Assembly (NCBI GenBank): GCA_032690845.1
Contig: CM064422.1
Location: forward strand, 6,758,001-6,822,000
DNA length: 64,000 nucleotides
Direction: 5' to 3'
Source: Eleusine coracana subsp. coracana
Taxonomy: Eukaryota; Streptophyta; Magnoliopsida; Poales; Poaceae
Position numbers and translations under genes: made by a program. Position 1 is the stretch's first letter; each line of letters opens with the position of its first letter. The notes under the pieces were generated by a model. That model did not search any database. It was not told the DNA's origin and saw only the letters and a program-made list of their open reading frames with translations. Shown piece after piece: positions 1-12,256 of this stretch.

Positions 1-508
1 TTGTTATTTTTATCCATCTGTGTGAGGTGTTCGTGAGAATCGCTCCCCATTTTGACACTTTCAAGGAACTGTTTGTTCTGAAATCAAACAATAACAATGT
101 AATTGGTGGTGCGGGATTTCAAATGAGGAATAAGTCGAAATATATTGAAGTTCCTCTTCCCTCTACAAACAAAGGATGGCACACAGATTGGTTTTTACCA
201 TGGAAACCATGCGCCCCCTCTGTCAGAGTTCACCGTTGAGGCCCCTGTGCCCCGGCCTAAATAGTCAGCAAAAGCATCGCTAGAAAAGAAGGCCCAGGTT
301 GAGGCGATTTTGGAGCAAATTGCAGTATTAAGAAGACAAGGATATAGTGGGGTTGATGTTGCGGCAAGCTTCATAGACCATCGAGTTTAGCCCACCAAAG
401 AAACGTCATATCCCTAGTTGGGCATTCGATCTTATAGAAGATCCTACCATGGAGGTGCCTGAGGAATTATCTGAGCGAGGATTAACACTCTGGCTTGAGA
501 ATATTTTT

Positions 509-1042
509 GAGCAAATTCCTTATGCGCCATCGAAATTATATCATTCCCTTACGAACCATCCAAAATTATAATTTCCCTTCTATACTATTATTTTAAATTT
601 TATATTCCCTATGAGCCACTTTTGTTATTTATCTATTAGATTATTGTTAAATAATGACAGAAAAGACTACTATACCCTTAAGATAAAATTTAGCAAATTA
701 TCTAAAATTTTTGTTGGTCGTATAGTAATAAAAAATATATGGCTATTTTGATTTTTGGTACATTTTTAATAGTAGCAGTATAATAAAAAATCAAAAAATT
801 ATTATATTCATGTGGGAATTCATCCATAATTTTATAAATGATATTTCTGAATTTTTCTAGATTTTATCTTGAGGGCAGATTATTTTTTTTCTCATAATTT
901 AACAACCATCTAATAGATAAAATAGCAAAAATGGCACATAGGGGATTGGAAATTCAAAATAATATCATGTAAGGGAAGCTATAATTTTGGATGGTCCATA
1001 AGGGATTGGTATAAGTTTTGATGGCATATAAGGCATTTGCTC
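509..1042. mobile_element. MULE-type MITE, 534 bp, 9-bp TSD
   Basis: The ends form an inverted repeat of about 70 bp (GAGCAAATtCCTTATgcGCCATC at the left, the same motif inverted at the right). It is flanked by an exact 9-bp duplication, aatattttt (500-508 and 1043-1051). The interior is AT-rich with no coding capacity. A 9-bp TSD with long TIRs points to the Mutator superfamily. It lies in an exon of the PF04195 gene. Confidence 0.85.
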
Positions 1043-3020
1043 AATATTTTTTCCTCTTTGCTTGATTGGACCCCAGGGTCTGAAAATACCAGACACCATT
1101 CTAAGAACCCCGAGAATGATGTAAGTAAACATTGCTGATCATGTTAATCACAGTTTCTGAAATGCAAACAAACTAATATATCTTGTTAAATGTAGAATCT
1201 AGATAGATATTCGTCAAGCCCACCATTGCCTCCAGTTGTGCAAGAAAAATCACCAAGTCGTCAGCCGGACCACAAACGTCGTTAAGTTCAAATTGTGAAT
1301 TCTGATGAACAAGAAAGTCTGGTGGACAGAACAGCTAGACTCCAGGAAGAAGCAAGAAAAACAGCTTCAGCCGAGTCGTCAGCCAAATCGCAAGGGCCTA
1401 AGTCTGATGTCAGGACCAAATCCTCGAATAAACAAGACCAACCAAGTGAAAAAGGTTCTCGACCGTCTTCAGCTTTAGACTCCCCTTATGTTGTGAAGGA
1501 TACAACACCATCCAGCCCTCCGCCGAAGGTGTCAGGATTAAAATTTAAACGTCGGTCAAAGTAAGTTTGTTAATGGTCTTAGTTTTGTCTTGCCATATAA
1601 CAGCAAATAACTTAGCCAATGCTTATATGATTTATAGATCGTGTAGCACCGCATCTTTGGGCGGCACCATGCCTCAAAGCAGTGTTCTTGAGGAGGCACC
1701 ATCCCAAACCGAGGACAGGACATCCAAAGGTGATGTTCCCGATCACTTGGCAGAGAGGCCGAGTGATGCCCATGATGCTCCCTCATCGACTCGACCAACA
1801 GAAGAGCCTAACAAGCTCAAGAGCTCTTCTATGCCAGACCTAAATGTCGTTGAAACAACCGCGACAAAGGGCAACTCCCCACCTCCAGTCATCGAACAAG
1901 AGCCTACCTTGGTATTCGAAAGGGTACCAGAGCCAATGTATGATTCTCCCATTGGCCCAGAAAAGAAGACATAATTTTGATGCCAATTCACCGAGTGGTG
2001 AAGGAAAAAATCCTAGAAGAAACTGGCCATACAAGGACCGTATACCATGTCCTCGAGTTCGTCGTCGTCGGCCTAGATGAATCTAGCGAGCAGGAGGAAT
2101 TGAAAAAGTTCGAAGATCTCACAGAGCAAGCGTACCACTCCTTTCAGGTAAAAAGTTGAACTTATACCCGTTGTACTTCCTAGTTTTCAATGAATAACAC
2201 TCATTGCTCCTTTTGCTATATCCTCAGCGATTGAAGTCACACATGAGCAACAAAGGTAAACTGTTGCAAAGTGTGCAGAAAAAGCTAAAGCCATGGAAAA
2301 TGAGGAACAACTTGCTAAAAAGAGACTAGAAGTCGGTCGTCTTTCTCTCGAATTGCAATCACGTTCATCCTAGATGGACGAACTTCAATTCAAGATAACA
2401 GGTACGTTCTCGATAAGAAATTCAACAGAAATAGTGTGACCCATAGGTTCATCAAAATGTCAATTCTTTCTTCCTGCAGGCTTGTCACAAGAACTTGCTT
2501 CGAAGTTCAAGCAAGAGGCTGACTCATCAATCCTTATTGCCGAGCTAAAAGACCGTGTAAAGACTGTGGAGTCATCCTCAACTACCATCGAAGATTTGAA
2601 AAGACAAAATCAAGAATTCAAGAAACAACTTCAAACTTCAGAGGAGCTCAAAAGCAACTTTGAAAAGTTAAAGGAAAGCTTCGAGACAATGGACGAGTCG
2701 TGTGCTCACCGGAAAAGAAAGCTGAAGGAATTCTTTGATTTTTCAACACTTATCAGTTTACTAACATGCTAAATGATTCTGATGCACCTAATGTACAACA
2801 GATGCCTTAACGGACATTAAATCGCATGAGAAGGAGCGTCAAGAATTGCACAAACGAGTTCTTGTGTCAGAAAAATTTATAAAAGATGCAACCGACTCAC
2901 TGAACGAGATAAAAGCCTCCTTCAAAAAGACTGAAAAAGAGAGAGATGATCTTAAAGAAAAGAACACAACTTCCAAGGCTAAGAAAAAAGAACTTGAAAA
3001 TTGCCTGAAAGGTAAACTGT

Positions 3021-4932
3021 TGAAAGGACCGAGTGACCGAGCGAGGGGAGGCGGGTGAATCGGGAACTGGCACTATGTACAAAATTCGCCAATTACTAAA
3101 ACCGACCACTCAAAACAATTCCTACACAATTCTAGTGGTAATCACACTAGCAAGATAGTGAACCTATGAAAGGAACAATAACTTAAGAATACTAGTGGAT
3201 CACACAAGGCAATACAAATTTCTATGCAAGCTAGTGATAAAGCAACGCGGAAGCACACAATAAGCTAGCAAAGGAGCCTACTCATGCAACTCTACAAGAT
3301 AAAGCACTAGAGCAATAAAGCATGAGTAGCATAATACATACAAGGGTAAGCAATCAAGCCAATGCAACTCCTATACATGCTAGTGATCAAATATGGAAGC
3401 TCAAACACTACTAGCAAGCAAGCCTATTCATGCAAGTCTACAAGGTAAACAACTAGAGCAAGGCAAGCACACAAGCATGAATAACACAGTATGTAAATGC
3501 GGAAAGTAATGCAGCAAAGTAAGAAGTAGAGAAAGAGATGGCTCATGAGTTTTTCTCGAGGTCTCGGAAGGATGGTGCCTTTTCCTACTCCTTGTTGGAC
3601 CACTCCCACCGGAGTTCCGATCCCTCCCGCCACCAATGTAGAGATCTCGCCCACGAGCCCACAATCACTCCTCAAGTGAAGACATGGTGCGCGTCACTGC
3701 TACCACCAAGGCACAAGCTCGCCTCCCTCGAGAACTTGTCGGACTCCCAGAGTCGACACTGACGTTCACTATTGATGCCCCTTTCACAGGTGGGCTCAGA
3801 CCGTGTACAAACGTGTGACGGCCTTTATAACCAATCATGATAGGCTCGATCACCAACACCTAACCGGTCTAGGTCTCACCATAGACCAAGAGTAACAGCC
3901 TAGATCACACCGTCAAGGACATCCTAGCCTTAGATGTGCAAGATGCTCAAGTTACTCTCCACTAGCACTCTCAAGATATGCAATATCTCCTCCTAGTGCC
4001 CTCCTCTTTTCCTCTTGGATCTTACCAAATGCTCTTAGGTATTCCACTAGCCAAGTGAGGTCTCCAAGACCCCAGCAACAAAATTATATAGGCTTCTAAC
4101 CTCCAACTAGCCGTTGCTCCACGAAATAAGCTTTCTGGGCCTACTGACCGGACTGTCCGGTCACTGCCTGACCAGACTGTCCGGTCACTGCAATCTTCAG
4201 CTCCAACGGCTCTGACCCTCTGCTGACTTCCACTGACCAAACCATACGGTTAGTTGACTGGACCGTCCGGTCCGTTTCTCTCTCCAGTCCAGAAACATTT
4301 TTAGCACTTGCTTCCTCGCTGCCCAGAGTCACTTGTACAGACCGGACCGTCCAATCTCTACAAACTTCAACTCTGGCAGTTTCCTCACTGCTCGCTGTAG
4401 GCTCCGAACATAACCTCTTAGTGACCGTACAGTCTGGTCACCACTGACCCCTCTGTCCGGTCACTTCGTCCAGAAGTTAGAACTCCTCGTCCTTGCATGA
4501 CTTTGTTTCCCGGCTTCTCCGAATAGCTCCTTGGCTTCTGCATTGTCACCTAGTACCCGTGATTTCACCGAGCATTCATGCACATCACCGACTAGACATG
4601 ACCTAAGAGAAATGACTTACACCCCCTTGATAGTCTGGTTTTTTCTATGGACTCAAAGTACTAACAACTAGATAAGTGTTCCCAACAGTTGCTCCATAGC
4701 TTGTCCTTAGCATTGATCCATCTTCATCAACCCTTGGACTCCATCAAGCTCATCAAGCCTCCATGCTTGTGGTCATTGTCATCAATCGCCAAGGCCATCG
4801 TCAATAATCATCATAAGGTAGGAAAGGTTTCCTACATGTACAACACTCATGTAGACATTAGTCACATTTCATGTTTGTCATTCATCACCAAAACATCATA
4901 CCTTGGTGACCTCAATGGTCATGAACCTTACA
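3021..4932 (-). mobile_element. Solo LTR (a), Copia/Sirevirus-like, 1,912 bp, TSD ACTGT
   Basis: The sequence begins TGAAAGGACCG and ends CCTTACA, flanked by a perfect 5-bp repeat actgt (3,016-3,020 and 4,933-4,937). No internal retrotransposon sequence lies between the ends, so this is a solo LTR. It is read on the minus strand because the homologous copy at 12,257 is in plus orientation. It was inserted into an intron of the PF04195 gene: GTAA of the donor precedes it, and a polypyrimidine stretch ending in TTAG follows at about 5,010. It carries palindromic gaccGGAC-GTCCggtc units. Confidence 0.9.
4140..4480. repeat. Palindrome cluster in solo LTR (a)
   Basis: Several imperfect copies of an ACCGGAC-N-GTCCGGT palindrome are spaced 20-100 bp apart. 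Comparable clusters lie at 6,850-7,170 in solo LTR (b) and at 12,715-13,020 in solo LTR (c). LTR palindromes with CACCGGAC/GTCCGGTG cores are a described non-coding hallmark of Sireviruses. Confidence 0.75.
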
Positions 4933-5318
4933 ACTGTACTTCCCTTCATGTCACCTGTATATCTAGATATTCTTCATGTTGCAAGATTTACATACCTTTG
5001 TTCTTAGGTTCACAAAGAGCTTATGAACTCCTGCAAAGAAAATTTATTAAGGGTGACCAAAATCTTCGTTGGTCCCTTACAGCTCTGCAAAAAGATGCCG
5101 AGGAGGTGGCACAATACATCATTCCAGAAGAAAAACCACCAAAGTGTCGGGATCTTCTCACTCGACTACAAGAAGTTCCAAGCCGAGTACAAGGGCATGC
5201 ACGACATATTGCAGGACTGGTGGGTGCTCAAGTGTTTGCTATCGCCAAATCACATATCCCTAAAATTAGATTGGATTTAATTGTTGAGGGTTTCCAGGAA
5301 GATCTGTCTGACGAGTAA

Positions 5319-5734
5319 TGTGAAGCTCTGGTAGCTGAAGCTCAGGGTACAGCTAACACTATGGCTAACCAAATAAAACTAGACCCATTACCAAGGGTGT
5401 AATGTATCGCCACATGTTTGATAAACAATGTTTCACTACCAATCGTGTAATGAAATCTTTTAGTCCAATAGATCTCTAAGATCTAGATTCATTACCAGTA
5501 TTGTAACGAATGCTTGGGTCGTCCTGCTTTGTATATGTATTGTATGAACTCGTGTTAAACACTCACAACCAATACACAATGCACGTCAGCACTCTAATCA
5601 ACTTCCCCAATAACCTATATGAACCATGGAGACTAAGAACCCAGTCGGTCAAGCATATGCGAATCAGGGAACTTGAATCGGTCCTCAACAGACGACATGA
5701 ACCCTGGAGACTAAGAACCCACTACATGTGTGAG
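5319..5734. other. Non-coding spacer with short direct repeat
   Basis: This lies between the end of the PF04195 gene and solo LTR (b). It contains two near-identical 24-bp copies of gaaccaTGGAGACTAAGAACCCA (about 5,620 and 5,699) and two short motifs ending gtgtaatg. I see no ORF of interest here. It is probably the untranslated tail of the PF04195 gene or retroelement spacer. Confidence 0.4.
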
Positions 5735-7612
5735 TGAAAGGACCGATTGACCGAGAGGGGGGTGAATCGGGAACTCGCACTATGTACCAAATTCGCTAAT
5801 TTCTAAAACCAATCACTCAATCTACTCCTATAACAATTCTAGTGGTGATCACACTAGCAAGATAAAGGCCCTATGAAAGGAACAACAACCTAAGCATACT
5901 AGTGGATCACTCAAGGCAATACAACTCCTATGCAAGCTAGTAAAAAAGCAATGCGGAAGCACACAACAAGCTAGCAAAGGAGCCTACTCATGCAATTCTA
6001 CATGATAAGGAACTAGAGCAACAAGCATGAGTAACACAATCCATACAAGGATATGCCATCAAAACAATGTAACTCCTATACATGCTAGTGATCTAATGCG
6101 GAAGCTCAAACATTACTAGCAAGCAAGAAGCCTACTCATGCAAGTCTACAAGGTAATCAACAAGAGCAAGGTAAGCATACAAGTATGAATAGCACGGTAT
6201 ATAAATGCAGAAAGTAATACATCAAAGTAAGGAGTAGAGTAAGAGATGGCTCATGATTTTTACCAAGGTCTTAGAAGGATGGCGCCTTCCCCTAATCCTC
6301 GTTGGACCACTCCCGTCGGAGTCCCGGTCCTCCCACCACCAAGTGGAGTTCTCGCCCACGAGCCCGCAATCACTTCCGGAGCGAAGACATGATGTGTGTC
6401 ACCGCTGCCACCAAGGCACAAGCTCACCTCCCTCGAGAACTTACCAGACTCCTCGAGCCGACACGAGTGCTCACTATTGATGTCCCTTTCACCGGTGGGC
6501 TCAAACCGTGTACAAACGTGTGACGGCCTTCACAACCAATCACGATAGACTCGATCACCGACACCTAACCGGTCTAGGTCTCACCATAGACCAAGAGTAA
6601 CAACCTAGATCACACTCTCAAGGACACCCTAGCCTTAGATGTGCAAGATCACTCCTTGTTACTCTCACTAGCACTCACAAGATATCCAATATCTTCTCCT
6701 AGTGCTGTCCTCTTTTCCTCTTGGACATTACCAAATGCTCTTAGGTGTTACACTGGCCAAGAGAGGTCACAAAGACCTCAGCAACAAAGTTATATAGGCT
6801 CCCAACCTCAAACTAGTCATTGCTCCATAAAATTAGCTTTCTGGGCCTCCAGACCAGGCTATCCGGTCACTGCCTGCCCCGACCGTTCGGTCACTGCAAA
6901 TCCAAGCTCCAACGGCTCTGACCCCTCTGCTGACTTCAACTAATTGGACCGTACGATCAGCTGATCGGACCGTCCGGTCCATTTCTCTCTCTAGTCCAGA
7001 AACATTTCGCGGGCCAACTTCCTTGCTGCCTAGAGTGACTTGTACAGACTAGGCCGTCCGGTCTCTACAACTCCCAACTCTTGCAATTTCCTCGCTTCTT
7101 CGATGTAGCCTCCGGACAAAACCTCTGAGTGATCATATAGTCCGGTCACCTCTGACCCCCTCTGTCCGGTCACTTCATTCCGAAGCTGAAACTCCTCGTT
7201 CTTTCTTGACTTTGTTTCTCGGCTTCTCCGAATAGCTCATTGGCTTGTCCACTATCAACTAGTGCCTGTGATTTCACTGAGAAACCTTGCATATCACCGA
7301 CTAGACATGACCTAAGAGAATGACCAAGACCCTCTTGATAGTCAAGTTTTTTTCCTATGGACTCAAAGCCCTCCATAGCTTGTCCTTAGCTTTGATCCAT
7401 CTTCATCAACCCTTGGACTCCAGCAAGCTCGCCAAGCCTCCATGCTTGTGGTCTTGTCACTAATCGCCAAGGACGTCGTCGACAATCATCATAAAGTAGA
7501 AAAGGTTTCCTACACGGATAACACTCATGTAGACATTAGACACATTTTATGTTCGTCATTCATCACCAAAACATCATACCTTGGGGTGACCTCAATGTTC
7601 ATGAACCGTACA
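5735..7612 (-). mobile_element. Solo LTR (b), same family as (a), 1,878 bp
   Basis: It aligns end to end with LTR (a): TGAAAGGACCGATTGACC at the left, a GAACCGTACA end at the right, and the same order of palindromes and the same ctagtgatc-rich section between. The candidate TSD is imperfect, gtgag (5,730-5,734) versus acgag (7,613-7,617), two transitions apart. Either the TSD has mutated or one flank was rearranged. No PBS, PPT or coding sequence is attached. Confidence 0.8.
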
Positions 7613-7760
7613 ACGAGTTATGGTAATACCGAGAGTCAAAATTCAAGTCATGGCTATATTTAATGAAAGAAAAGATTATTCACAAAAATCATAAATCTCA
7701 TGGTAGGACATCATGACCACATAGTATGCATTATCTGAGAATACAAAAAGTAGCCATGGT
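7613..7760. other. Short unassigned spacer
   Basis: This is AT-rich sequence between solo LTR (b) and the gag remnant. It probably belongs to the Tat-like element, but I see no motif in it. Confidence 0.3.
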
Positions 7761-9668
7761 ACCCTTTCTGAACTTGATCTTCTCCTACTCGATCGCTGAT
7801 ATCTGTGTCATGAACTCCTTGCATTCATTCGTGTGATGAGATGGCAAATAGTGCCACTTGCAGTACTTCCTCTTCTTCAATTCTTCAGCAGGTGGGAACA
7901 CATAATTGGGTGGCAACTGAATGTGTTTCTCCTATAGCACCATATCAAATATCTTGTCAGGCTTGATGATATCAAAATCATACTTCTCTTTAGGCTTATT
8001 TTTCTCATCCAAGGACATGATATAACATTCTTCTTCCTAGTCCTCTCAGCCATGTTGACGTCTTTAGTTTCCTCATCGGACTCAGACTCATAATCGTTGT
8101 AGTTGACATGTATAGGCCTCGACCGTGCCCACCGAGTCCGGTTCTTCTAGATCGATTCCTTCTGCACCAGTTGAGATAGGCTTTTAAATTCTGCTAAAGG
8201 AAACTTCTCTCTTAAGGGCGTGACTAGGCCATTGAATGCGATCTCTACCATCTGAGTATCAGTCAACTGCAAGCTAAAACATTTGTTGCACACTTCCTTG
8301 AACCTCTGCATGTAATCATGCATGAATTCTCCAACCTTCTATCTCATAGCAATCAAGTCTGATGACCTTAATTCCCTTGTCTCAGTGAAAAAGTATTTGT
8401 GAAATTTCTGTTCTAGATCAGCCCACATGATGATAGAGTTTGGAGGCAATGAGGCAAACCATGAGAAAGCCAATCCAGAAAGCGACAAAGGAAACAACCT
8501 GATCTTTAATGTCTCACTTGCGCCAACTTCACCACACTGCACTAAAAATCGGTTCATGTGTTCTATAGTAGTGGATCCTTACCAGTAAACTCTGGTGCCC
8601 TATACCGGTTAGGCATCAAAATCAACTTATAGCTAGGCAGATATGGGGGCTGATACATATAGGTTTGCTGCTTTGGTTTCAGCCCAAACTGCTCTCTCAT
8701 CACTTCAGCAATCTTAACTGTCCAATCATCAGTTGCCATGTTGGCATGAGTTGTAGCTGATGTGAGACCAGATGCTGAGGCTCTAGGGGCAGTATGCGAC
8801 CCATAATTAGTTACAAGATGTTGACCTCCCATCTCTCCTGGAAACGCAGCTGTTGATGGCATCCTAAACAGACTTGGCTCAACAATTGGGGCAGTATCAT
8901 AAGTCGCATTCGGGGGAGCCGATGTCTCTTGCCTATAGTGTTGCGGCTGCATCTGCGCAGTTGTCCTCTACAGAATTACACGGTTACCTAATTCGAGAGA
9001 TCTCCCTACTGTAACACCATTGGCGTTATTTAGAGGTGGAGTAGTAACAACAGGTGCTAACCCCGAGCTCATTGTAGGAGTTGACATGCTTGTGCTGGGC
9101 TGTTGTCGATCAGGTGCTTCCATGGTTGGATGAGGGATATTTCTAGCGCCATAGAAATACATTGGCCCACGCGCTGGATCATCATATACGCAACCCTCCA
9201 CCATTTGTATAATTAAAGTCCTCAAGTATTAACCAATACATGTGACTGGTTAATCAATGCATGATGCACGGCTGTATGAATCATGTTATTCAGCGTTTCT
9301 TCATCAATGCTCTATGTCAGCTTGTTGACAGGCTACTTCTTAGTCTCATCCGTGATGATGAAAGGATATGGCAAGTTTCCTTTTTGTATGGTTTTGCCAT
9401 GTCTGTTCTTGCTAAAAGTTCCCAACAAAAGGTTCTCAAACTGTGTGAGCCTCTCGTTGATTTGTGCTTTTAAGTCATTACTCAAACCCTCCCGACCAAC
9501 ATGCATCATGTTTTCATCCTTCATATCTGACCCAATGTCGTGCTTCGGAGGAGGAGGTGATGCTCTTTCGGCATTCCATACATGTTGCAAAGCTTGTAGT
9601 TTCTTGGTCCCACTGAGCGTGCCAAAAAGCATGTTGACCTGGAAATCTACTCGCGCGACCTGGGACAT
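7760..9668 (-). pseudogene. Tat-like Ty3/gypsy gag remnant
   Basis: Read on the minus strand from 9,668, it begins with an N-terminal region (MSQVARVDFQVNMLF). A Pro/Thr-rich region follows at 9,225-8,968 and 8,952-8,563. Next is the conserved gag core at 8,557-8,339 (LKIRLFPLSLSGLAFSWFASLP...WADLEQKFHKYFF). A degenerate CHCC-like knuckle follows at about 7,900-7,820 (YCKWHYLPSHHTNECKEF), a pattern of grass Tat/Retand-type gag proteins. Frames change between the blocks and stops occur, so it is dead. No protease, RT or integrase follows before solo LTR (b). The element is therefore non-autonomous, or its pol has been deleted. Confidence 0.7.
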
Positions 9669-10100
9669 TTGCTTAACTCTAGTGTAGGCTCAATACGGAA
9701 ACCAGGGCGTGCCAGTCAGAATTCTCAGGGTCACCAGCCCCAGACAGAACGATGAGGAAAGCCAATACTCACTATGCGTGAACCAGCCAATGCTACCAAA
9801 TAATGAATATATTGAAATAAACTAAGTGGCTGATTAAATCAGCTTATCGGCAAGCTTAAATAAATAAAGAATAATGATGCATTAACTAATGTTGATAAAA
9901 GCAGTAATGCAAGGACTCGCTTAATCGATGATGCAAAGTTGATAAATCTGATAGCTAGTATTGCAAATATGCCTTAAATTAACAGATCTAATCTATTCAA
10001 ACAAAGGGTTCGATGATCTATCGAATATACAAAAATAATCGAATAAAGCACTGTGAAATCTATCGAATCATGATAACCTATCGGACAAATGTCTCGATAG

Positions 10101-10843
10101 CTATGCAACACCGATACGTGGGCAAAGCATCGTATCCATGTCCGAAATGCCGGTGGACACGGATACGATGCTGAGACGGCATGCATACGTCTCCGGGAAG
10201 TATTGGAAAAACAAAACCAAACTAAATTCTGATAGTGTGGATATGTACTGGACCATGTTTCATACGCCTACAGTGAATAGATAGTGTTGTTTAGCCCATT
10301 AACCAAGAGGGCGCTAACCTAGTCCGATTCCCTATCCTCCCAAATACTACCAATAGCTATACCATACACATTCACCCATCGCCATTCAGGAGCGAGCAAA
10401 ACCGATGTCAAAGCCGCCATAGGGAGAAGAAGTGTTGTCAATACCAGGTGTCGTTCTCGTCAACATCACAGCATGCTGCACTAGAGCAAGGAACTAAAGT
10501 TGGGTCGTCGTACTCGCTGACGAAACACACTGCATGGAGGGCAATGTATGCAAGTCCAATTGTCCAATGCCTTGTTACCGTGCTCACCGTCCGCGCAAGT
10601 CAAGCAACTTCGCAATCTACTGGTACCAATTTTTTTCTGTTATATATAATCAATTTGCCATCTCTATAATTTGTAACTTACATGTTATTTTAAGGTCATA
10701 AAATATTCAGTAGAATCTGAATTTGAATTATTTTTTAGAAAACTATGAAACGTATCCATACCGGATTTTTTGAAAAATTTGATGTATTCACGTATCTGTA
10801 TCGGGCTGATACTGATACGCGTATCCGTATCGGTGAAGCTTAG
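10101..10843. mobile_element. Non-autonomous hAT-like element, 743 bp, 8-bp TSD
   Basis: The ends are CTATGCAACACCGATACG and, inverted, CTAAGCTTCACCGATACGG. They are flanked by ctcgatag (10,093-10,100) and cccgatag (10,844-10,851), an 8-bp TSD with one mismatch. Terminal CTA/TAG and an 8-bp TSD fit the hAT superfamily. Near the left end, at about 10,125-10,175, it has an internal palindrome around a cgtatcc-gtcc motif. No transposase is present. Confidence 0.75.
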
Positions 10844-11369
10844 CCCGATAGAACCCTATCGACTCTACCTACAATCGGATCGAACCTAGCCCTATCGACT
10901 CAGCGAGAGATCAAAGTCGATGCAGCCTCATCAGTTTGAGCAGATCGAACTTAATCGAGACAGCGCCCAAACAACACAAATAGATCTAGATACGTTCTAA
11001 TTGTAGATAAAATCAATAAACTAACTCAAATAAAAGATCTAAATCAAGTTAGTTAAACCTTCTAAAAATCACAATAGATAGGACCTAACTGAGACAATAC
11101 TGCAACTCAAAATTGATAGAACAAAAACAAAGAAGATCTAATTACCAGATAAGTAGCAATCACAAAGATAACAACTAGAATACCAAATTAATGAGAAAGT
11201 AGTAGTTGAAGTCGGTGAGATTACCGAGGGTGACTAATCCAAATCTCTCGTCGAGATTGGAGCCGATGCACCTGGCACGAGACGAGGATTTCGTCGAGTA
11301 GGAAAAGGTGGCGATGCGCCAAGTTGTGTTGAACAAAAGTGTTAATCTTTTTCGTACAGACCCTATTAC

Positions 11370-11378
11370 ATATATATA
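11370..11378 (-). promoter_or_regulatory. TATA box of the Tat-like LTR
   Basis: TATATATAT lies upstream, in minus orientation, of the R/U5 part of the LTR. This is a position-based call. Confidence 0.4.
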
Positions 11379-11587
11379 ACCCCGTGCAAGGGGCTCTAAC
11401 CGGAGTCGGTCAGGACTCTTTGGTTTCCAAATAAACGAATTCACTAGATTTATTTCTAAAAAAATCTATTTAAAACATAAAACATTAAATAAACTTTAGC
11501 ATGTCCGATTTATTCCCTTCGGCCATTGGGCTTCTTCGATTCAGCCGATTCCTCTGATTACTGGGCCCAGTCCAAATTCCGGTGTCA

Positions 11588-12256
11588 ATAGTAACTACGA
11601 CCAACAACACCCCAGAACAAAACAGAGTTGTGGAAAGGAAGAACGCAAGACCTTCATCACTTTGGCAAGGGCAATGCCTGATGAGTATAATCTACATGAG
11701 AGATTTTGAGCTGAAGCAATAAGCATGGCATGCTACATGGCAAATAGGGTGTACCTTCATTGTTTGCTCAAGAAGACCCCCTATGAACTCCTCATTGGAA
11801 GGAAACCCAATGTATCTTACTTTCAGGTATTTGGTTGCAAGTGTTACATCCTCAAGAAGAAGAAGAAACCCGGGAAGTTTGAGAGTAGGACATGTGATGG
11901 GATATTTGTTGGTTACTCTGGATCATCCAAGTCCTATAGCATATACAATGTCGAAAGTGGACAAATTGAAGAATCTTATGATGCGCAATTTGATGAGTCC
12001 ATGGGATCTCAAGGAGACTTTGGCTATCATGAAACACAAATTGGAAGATATGTCTTTAGAAGAAGTCTTTAGGAATGTGCCCATGGATGAAGTTTTACCC
12101 CGCGTGGCAGAGGAAGAAGAAAATAGTGGTGATCCCTCAACTCCTCCTCCACCTATACCCACGTCATCTTCCGAAGCTCGAACCTCATCACATGATAATA
12201 GCCCAAACTCCACACAAGACTCTTTGAGAGCACATCCACCCTCAGAGCAAGATACT
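11588..12256 (+). pseudogene. Copia integrase C-terminal remnant (host element of the nest)
   Basis: The plus strand reads TP-QNRVVERKNA (11,610), then YMANRVYLHCLLKKTPYELL (about 11,735-11,800), FGCKCYILKKKKKPGKFE and DGIFVGYSGSSKSY. These are the conserved C-terminal part of Ty1/copia integrase and the adjoining linker. It starts abruptly after the gypsy LTR at 11,587 and ends abruptly at 12,256, where solo LTR (c) is inserted. The missing continuation resumes at 20,880. A stop near 11,708 and a frame change near 12,060 show decay. Confidence 0.8.

Larger units (their letters stand above)
1..5400 (+). pseudogene. PF04195-type (putative gypsy-type transposon domain) coiled-coil gene, fragmented
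   Basis: The start, at about 27-240, contains the signature GGAGFQMR...KYIEVPLPSTNKGWHTDWF of the grass PF04195 domain. It is followed by a degenerate SGVDVAASFIDHRV segment that in this family precedes a proline/serine-rich linker. Linker exons lie at about 1,196-1,560 and 1,638-1,975, with GT/AG borders visible. Strongly charged coiled-coil exons follow at about 2,480-2,770 and 2,846-3,010. A last exon begins after an AG at about 5,010 (AYELLQRKF...) and stops near 5,318. In-frame stops (for example near 260 and 390) and two insertions (509-1,042 and 3,021-4,932) break it. Such ORFs are known as extra ORFs of Tat-lineage gypsy elements. Here it lies antisense to the gag at 7.76-9.67 kb, so I infer it belongs to the same element. 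The gene continues left of the window. It is not a functional host gene. Confidence 0.7.
9715..11587 (-). mobile_element. 5' LTR of the Tat-like gypsy element (inner border approximate)
   Basis: The outer border is sharp: on the minus strand the LTR starts TGACACCGGAATTTGG (ending at 11,587 on the plus strand), and Copia integrase sequence begins at once beyond it. The inner border is placed at about 9,715, where a PBS-like TGGCACGCCC begins on the minus strand; this end is uncertain. A TATATATA box lies at 11,370-11,378. The LTR is interrupted by the hAT-like element at 10,101-10,843. Confidence 0.6.

Noticed and set aside
4689..5318. 209-codon plus-strand ORF
   Set aside because: It reads by chance from the end of solo LTR (a) through intron sequence into the last exon of the PF04195 gene. 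Only the last part is real coding sequence.
3021..7612. Reading LTRs (a) and (b) as the two LTRs of one intact element
   Set aside because: LTR (a) has its own perfect TSD (actgt), and the 800 bp between them is the end of the PF04195 gene, not retrotransposon interior.
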